From Endomicrobiellum devescovinae (GTDB taxonomy: Bacteria > Elusimicrobiota > Endomicrobiia > Endomicrobiales > Endomicrobiaceae), in assembly GCA_031255495.1 (NCBI GenBank), contig JAIRSK010000031.1:1-9501 (forward strand): 9,501 nucleotides of DNA, written 5' to 3'. Shown one piece after another: positions 5,928-9,501 of this stretch. The position numbers and the translations under genes were made by a program. Numbering within the stretch: the first letter of the stretch is position 1; every line of letters starts with the position of its first letter. The notes below the pieces were generated by a model. The model saw only the letters and a program-made list of their open reading frames with translations, was not told where the DNA came from and ran no database searches.

Positions 5928-6296
5928 GAAAACCAATTTTGTTGCTTTACGTGTGCTGTGTAATATCCACACTTGCATGGGCATAACCCGAATGTGATAG
6001 AGCCAAGAGCGAATGTAAAGCAGCAAAAGTAGAAGCTGGTAGAATGGCATTTAGTAATTTTGGTGATGTTGAACGCAACCGCGATGTTTTTAGATCTCAA
6101 CAAAGGGCAGATAGCATATGTGGTTCTGTTTGGGGAATATGTGAAGCTGAAAGAATACGAGAAGCACAGCGAGCTGAAGCAGAAAGAAGGCGTGAGGAAA
6201 AAAGAAGAAGGAACTTGTGAGTCATCTTATAGAGCAAGAAGAGAGAATGTTTTTAAAACTTTCCAGCCCGATAAAATTCAAGAATTGCGTAGTTAA
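5924..6296 (+). pseudogene. Secreted Cys-containing coiled-coil protein, interrupted by TAA and a frameshift
   Basis: The ATG at 5924 follows a perfect AGGAGG. It encodes a 20-residue signal peptide ending in the cleavage motif A-W-A, then hits TAA (5984-5986). The same frame continues as P-E-C-D-R-A-K-S-E-C and further cysteines (C-G-S-V-W-G-I-C), then an Arg/Glu/Ala-rich helix, to TGA after R-R-R-N-L. Removing one A from the A6 run at 6198-6203 carries it into another frame that ends E-G-T-C-E-S-S-Y-R-A-R-R and stops at TAA 6294-6296. The ancestral protein had about 123 residues. CAA (Gln) to TAA is the simplest origin of the first stop. As read, only the signal peptide is translated. The family is not recognised, and loss of the partner of the 5295 gene is inferred. 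Confidence 0.6.
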
Positions 6297-6437
6297 TATA
6301 ACTTATACAATTGTTTTGGGTAAAATTGTAAAATCTCAAATACACAGTAGCCTCTAAAGGATGTGCAAAGAGCGGTAACAAGCAAAGAAATTAGCCAAGA
6401 AGCGCAAGATAGAAAAATTATAAGGTATCCACATTAA
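6297..6437 (+). pseudogene. Short coding remnant directly before the ABC-F gene
   Basis: The frame ending in TAA 6435-6437 reads K-D-V-Q-R-A-V-T-S-K-E-I-S-Q-E-A-Q-D-R-K from 6357 and abuts the ABC-F ATG at 6438. Upstream, another frame (I-V-L-G-K-I-V-K-S-Q-I-H-S-S-L) runs into it with one base missing near 6353. The composition resembles the helical secreted genes before it. It may be the tail of the broken 5924 gene or of a lost neighbour. No start or ribosome binding site is evident, so this is a weak call. Confidence 0.3.
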
Positions 6438-7841
6438 ATGCACAAGCCTATTTTTTTAAATCACATCAGTTTGTATTTTCCCAACAAAATTTGTTTTGAA
6501 GATTTTTCAACTCAAATACAATCTGGCGACCGCATTGCAATAATAGGCAATAACGGCTCTGGCAAATCTACGTTGTTAAAAATTATTAAAGGTGATATAG
6601 AACCTTCCGAAGGTGAAGTAACAAACAGCAAAAATATAGTTTTTGGATATGTTCCGCAGCTGATGTTGGAATATGACGATTTGAGCGGTGGCGAAAAATT
6701 TAATAAAGCTCTAAGCCACGCTTTTTCGCAACAACCCAACATTCTGCTCTTGGACGAACCGACAAATCATTTAGATTTAAAAAACAGAAATTCTCTAATA
6801 AAAATGCTTAATTTTTTTAAAGGAACTTTGATTATCGTATCGCATGATGTTGAACTTTTAAGAAATTCTATAGACACTTTATGGCATATAGACAACGGAC
6901 AAATAAAAATTTTTAACGGTAAATACGACGATTACCACAAGGCAATTTTACAAGAGCGCCATAGTATTGAAAATGAACTTAGCTCATTGGCAAAAGAAAA
7001 AAAAGAAGCCCACAAATCTTTAATGAAAGAACAAAAAAGGGCAAAAAAAGCCAAACAATACGGCGAAAAACTTGTAAAACAAAAGAGATGGCTGCCAGCT
7101 TTAGGAAATTTAAAAGAATCATCAGCAAAAAAAACTACTGGGAATAGAAAAGCTGCAATCGCAGACAAAAGGAATTATTTAAACGAACGACTATCAAATT
7201 TAAGACTTCCTGAAATAATAAAACCAACATTCTCTTTGACTGCAAAAAATGTGGGATCTAAAATAATTGTCTCTATAAGTGATGGACAAATACGCTATGG
7301 TGACAAAATAATTCTAAGCGGAATAACTTTGTCAGTGTCCGGAGGCGAACATTTGGCTATAATCGGCGATAATGGGTCTGGCAAAACAACTTTGATGAAA
7401 GCTATTTTAAACGACCCTCAAGTTATAAAAACAGGGTTTTGGGATTTGCCTGATAATTCCGATATAGGATATTTGAATCAACATTATAGTTCTTTAGATA
7501 GTTCTAAAACAGTTTTAGAAACTTTAACCGATATAGCACCTAACAAAATACATGCCGAATTAAGAGATTTGCTCAATAGTTTTTTGTTTAAAAAGAATGA
7601 AGAAGTAAACAAGTCTGTATCAGTCTTATCAGGCGGCGAAAGAGCAAGGCTAGCACTTGCAAAAATTGCCCTTCAAACGCCGAGATTGTTGCTTATAGAC
7701 GAAATTACAAATAATATAGACTTAGAGACAAAACAGCATGTCATTCAAGTTTTAAGAGAATACCCCGGAGCGATGATAATCATCTCACACGATTCAGCCT
7801 TCCTTGAAGAAATAAATATAACGCATTACTACCCACTATAA
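6438..7841 (+). CDS. ABC-F family ATPase (compact, duplicated nucleotide-binding domains)
   Basis: A 467-residue soluble protein with two ATP-binding cassettes and no membrane segment, the mark of ABC-F translation factors. NBD1 has Walker A G-N-N-G-S-G-K-S-T (37-45), Q-loop Q74, signature L-S-G-G-E (82-86), Walker B L-L-L-D-E-P-T-N-H-L-D (103-113) and switch S-H-D (135-137). A Lys/Glu-rich linker follows (about 163-262). NBD2 has G-D-N-G-S-G-K-T-T (310-318), L-S-G-G-E-R (397-402), Walker B L-L-L-I-D-E-I-T-N-N-I-D (417-428) and S-H-D (450-452). ABC-F proteins bind the ribosomal E site and relieve stalling or protect against antibiotics. Two departures stand out: only 7 residues lie between the NBD1 Q-loop and signature, and NBD2 has D-E-I-T-N-N-I-D in place of D-E-P-T-N-H-L-D. 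Both catalytic glutamates remain. The ATG directly follows an upstream TAA; AAGG at 6422-6425 is a weak, distant ribosome binding site. The specific subfamily, including an antibiotic-protection role, is unresolved. Confidence 0.9.
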   Translation: MHKPIFLNHISLYFPNKICFEDFSTQIQSGDRIAIIGNNGSGKSTLLKIIKGDIEPSEGEVTNSKNIVFGYVPQLMLEYDDLSGGEKFNKALSHAFSQQPNILLLDEPTNHLDLKNRNSLIKMLNFFKGTLIIVSHDVELLRNSIDTLWHIDNGQIKIFNGKYDDYHKAILQERHSIENELSSLAKEKKEAHKSLMKEQKRAKKAKQYGEKLVKQKRWLPALGNLKESSAKKTTGNRKAAIADKRNYLNERLSNLRLPEIIKPTFSLTAKNVGSKIIVSISDGQIRYGDKIILSGITLSVSGGEHLAIIGDNGSGKTTLMKAILNDPQVIKTGFWDLPDNSDIGYLNQHYSSLDSSKTVLETLTDIAPNKIHAELRDLLNSFLFKKNEEVNKSVSVLSGGERARLALAKIALQTPRLLLIDEITNNIDLETKQHVIQVLREYPGAMIIISHDSAFLEEINITHYYPL

Positions 7842-7914
7842 AACTCCTAAATTCTACATAGTGCATGACAATTTTATACCACATTAAATATTGTAATCAG
7901 GCATTCATTTTTAA
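7842..7914. other. Convergent intergenic gap without a clear terminator
   Basis: The ABC-F gene and the U32 gene converge here. ACAAT and ATTGT (about 7868-7872 and 7890-7894) are short inverted copies, flanked by imperfect TGCATGA/TCAGGCA. The stem is weak and has no T-run on either side. No other feature is seen. Confidence 0.3.
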
Positions 7915-9174
7915 CTATGAAATTTTCAATCTTATTATTGTATTTTCTGGAAAAAGAGAAAGGTCGCCTTTAACAGGAATTTTAATAGACTGATTTGCTT
8001 TGCCGGGAGCAAGCTCATCAACAAGTCTGTTATTGTCTTTCTTGTAAATTTCACTTAATACAACTTTAACAGGCTCAAATTTAAACGGAGAAAGAATTTC
8101 TATTTCATCGCCTTTTTTTAGCTTGTGCCTTAGTTCTATTGTCAAAAATTCATTGTTATTGTCTTTAACAACGCCGGCATTTCGGTAATCACTTTTACTT
8201 GACGTATCTTCATATCTCTGAGCTTCCTGCTTAGGAATACCATCAAAAAAACCTAACGTATAACCGCGATTTTGCAAAGTGAATAGTTCTTTCATATATT
8301 TGACCGGAGACCAACTTTCAGAATTGTCAAAATAATCGTCAATTGCCCTCCGATAAACCCTTGCAGTTTGGGCTACATAGTATTCACTCTTGTTTCTTCC
8401 TTCAATTTTAAACGAATCTATTCCCGCACTTATAATTTTATCCAGTTTAGGCATAAGACACAAATCTTTAGAATTTAAAATATATGTCCCTTTGTCATCT
8501 TCTTCCATTTCAAGATATTCGCCAGGTCTCAATTCTTCTTCAAGAAGAAGTTTGCTTTTGTACTTCCATCTGCAAGAATGCGCACATGCCCCTTGGTTGG
8601 CGCTTCGCGACGCCAGAAATGCTGACATCAAACATCTTCCAGAATAACTTATGCACATAGCTCCATGTATAAACATTTCAAGTTTTATATCTTTGCATTT
8701 TTCTCTTATCTCTTTAATTTCAGAAAAACTCACCTCTCTGCCCAATACGCATAAAGAAGCTCCCATATTTTTCCAAAAATCAATAGTAAGCCAAGAACAG
8801 ACATTCGCCTGCGTTGAAATATGCAACGGAATTTTTGGAATCTCTTTTTTTACGTACTGGAATATTCCGGGATCAGAAATAATTATTCCATCAGGATTTA
8901 AAATTTTTATAGTTTTTGCAAAATCCTCAAGTTTTGAAATATCTTTGTTATGCGAAAATAAATTAAGAGTGAGATAAGCTTTTTTCCCAAGATTATGAGC
9001 AAAAGAAATTCCTTCATCCATCTCTTCCAAAGGGAATTTTGATTTTGCTCTTAATGACATCTCTGGGATCCCTGCATACACGGCATCTGCTCCGTAAAGG
9101 AAAGCTGTTTTCAATTTTGTAAGCGACCCTGCAGGCAATAATAACTCAGGCTTTTTTGCGATATTTTGTGGCAT
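7915..9174 (-). CDS. Peptidase U32 family protein (TrhP/RlhA-type RNA hydroxylation enzyme)
   Basis: A 419-residue protein of the U32 family, historically called collagenase-like. It opens with K-K-P-E-L-L-L-P-A-G-S (7-17) and G-A-D-A-V-Y-A-G (28-35), the start of a TIM-barrel. The family signature is E-M-F-I-H-G-A-M-C-I-S-Y-S-G-R-C (166-181), followed by C197 and C201. These four cysteines are the proposed iron-sulfur ligands. F-K-I-E-G-R (255-260) is also conserved. The C-terminal 100 residues form a beta-rich domain. Characterised members hydroxylate RNA: TrhP makes 5-hydroxyuridine at tRNA position 34 using prephenate-derived chemistry, and RlhA modifies 23S rRNA C2501. Length and the C-terminal domain favour the TrhP-like group, but the two cannot be separated by eye. 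The start at 9174 is supported by AAGGG (plus 9183-9187) with 8-nt spacing. The gene looks intact and is transcribed alone. Confidence 0.9.
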   Translation of the reverse strand: MPQNIAKKPELLLPAGSLTKLKTAFLYGADAVYAGIPEMSLRAKSKFPLEEMDEGISFAHNLGKKAYLTLNLFSHNKDISKLEDFAKTIKILNPDGIIISDPGIFQYVKKEIPKIPLHISTQANVCSWLTIDFWKNMGASLCVLGREVSFSEIKEIREKCKDIKLEMFIHGAMCISYSGRCLMSAFLASRSANQGACAHSCRWKYKSKLLLEEELRPGEYLEMEEDDKGTYILNSKDLCLMPKLDKIISAGIDSFKIEGRNKSEYYVAQTARVYRRAIDDYFDNSESWSPVKYMKELFTLQNRGYTLGFFDGIPKQEAQRYEDTSSKSDYRNAGVVKDNNNEFLTIELRHKLKKGDEIEILSPFKFEPVKVVLSEIYKKDNNRLVDELAPGKANQSIKIPVKGDLSLFPENTIIRLKIS

Positions 9175-9200
9175 AAAATTAACCCTTAATTTATACTCTT

Positions 9201-9241
9201 AAAGTTGTTTGTATTAAAATGCTTTGAACAAACGCAACTTT
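9201..9241. repeat. Imperfect 12-bp inverted repeat in the U32 promoter region
   Basis: AAAGTTGTTTGT (9201-9212) is matched by ACAAACGCAACTTT (9228-9241) with a 2-base GC bulge. A 15-base loop separates the arms. The repeat lies 27 bp upstream of the U32 start and spans a weak minus-strand promoter: TTGCGT (9232-9237) and TACAAA (9208-9213) with an 18-bp spacer. It may be an operator or a leader hairpin. Confidence 0.4.
9208..9237 (-). promoter_or_regulatory. Possible promoter for the U32 gene
   Basis: TTGCGT and TACAAA on the minus strand are separated by 18 bp. Transcription would start near 9201, leaving about 26 nt before the ATG at 9174, enough to include the AAGGG ribosome binding site. 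The match to consensus is modest, and the boxes fall in the arms of the inverted repeat. Confidence 0.35.
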
Positions 9242-9501
9242 CCTATTTTTCAACTCTGCTAATTTATTCCAATAATTCTTTATTAAACAACATATCTATA
9301 TATAGAAGTCTATTTTTTATACGGAATCAATATACAAAGTGTATATATTAGTGTCAAATAATTATCAACTTAAATTACAACTTATAATTTGCGTGAAATT
9401 CAATAATATTGTAGAATTTTGTCCTGCTGCAAGCTGTAATCATATCTTACATGTTTCAGTTTACTGATTTGAAATCTAGCAAACAGTAATTACTAAATTT
9501 A
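9242..9501. other. AT-rich non-coding stretch at the window end
   Basis: No convincing coding frame is visible on either strand. Two small dyads are present. ATATACA/TGTATAT (9330-9346) has a 3-base centre. AAATTCAATA (9396-9405) pairs with TATTG-tag-AATTT (9407-9419) with a 3-base bulge. Both could be chance in this composition, and the next gene presumably starts beyond the window. Confidence 0.4.

Noticed and set aside
5352..6103. Several minus-strand ORFs opposite the exported gene pair
   Set aside because: Their Phe/Ser/Leu-rich content is the expected complement of Lys/Glu-rich coding sequence on the plus strand; none has a domain or start signal.
8390..8977. Plus-strand ORFs inside the U32 gene
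   Set aside because: They are shadows of a clearly recognisable family on the minus strand.
9429..9460. Minus-strand resemblance to the start of the methyltransferase gene near 2445 (shared ATATGATTACA, then CAGGACAA)
   Set aside because: Only two short words match, with different spacing and no further similarity; this is within chance for AT-rich DNA.
1..9501. CRISPR array, transposase, insertion sequence ends or integrase
   Set aside because: No regularly spaced repeats and no transposase, integrase or Cas-like coding sequence were found on either strand.

Overview
The window is AT-rich bacterial DNA carrying short, mostly co-directional genes, several of them broken by single-base lesions. 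A type II restriction-modification (R-M) cassette sits beside a tRNA gene, and a zone of decaying secreted or membrane genes lies between intact housekeeping-type genes. The AT bias, the R-M genes and the many pseudogenes in an otherwise compact layout suggest a host-associated bacterium with a shrinking genome. A termite-gut Endomicrobium-like member of the Elusimicrobiota would fit, but this is inference: no taxonomic marker was compared. TAA, TAG and TGA all end plausible genes here, so a recoded stop codon is not the favoured explanation for the in-frame stops.

Layout. 34-107: tRNA-Arg(ACG). 177-920 (minus): an HNH-like zinc-binding protein, transcribed divergently from the R-M cassette. 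936-1152: divergent promoter region with three inverted repeats. 1153-3657 (plus): a tightly overlapping three-gene operon of a single-TRD HsdS-like protein, an MvaI/BcnI-family endonuclease and an SPPY-type amino-DNA methyltransferase. The endonuclease has a one-base deletion that separates its well-initiated N-terminus from its catalytic body.

3658-6437 is a decay zone. It holds a frameshifted lipoprotein gene, an unrecognisable degenerate ORF, a PAP2-family phosphatase with an N-terminal frameshift and an internal TGA, one intact exported coiled-coil-rich protein (5295-5927), its translationally coupled partner with a TAA right after the signal peptide and a later frameshift, and a short C-terminal remnant. 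6438-7841: a compact ABC-F ATPase. 7915-9174 (minus): a peptidase-U32 (TrhP/RlhA-like) RNA hydroxylation enzyme. 9175-9501: no gene seen.

Working together. The HsdS-like, nuclease and methyltransferase genes overlap by 1-4 bases and probably form one transcriptional unit, read from a promoter whose -10 box lies in a 13-bp inverted repeat. The methyltransferase looks intact, while the nuclease can be made only as an N-terminally shortened protein or by frameshifting. The cassette may therefore be in transition from an active R-M system to a methylation-only state. The unusual element is the half-size type I specificity subunit in a type II operon.
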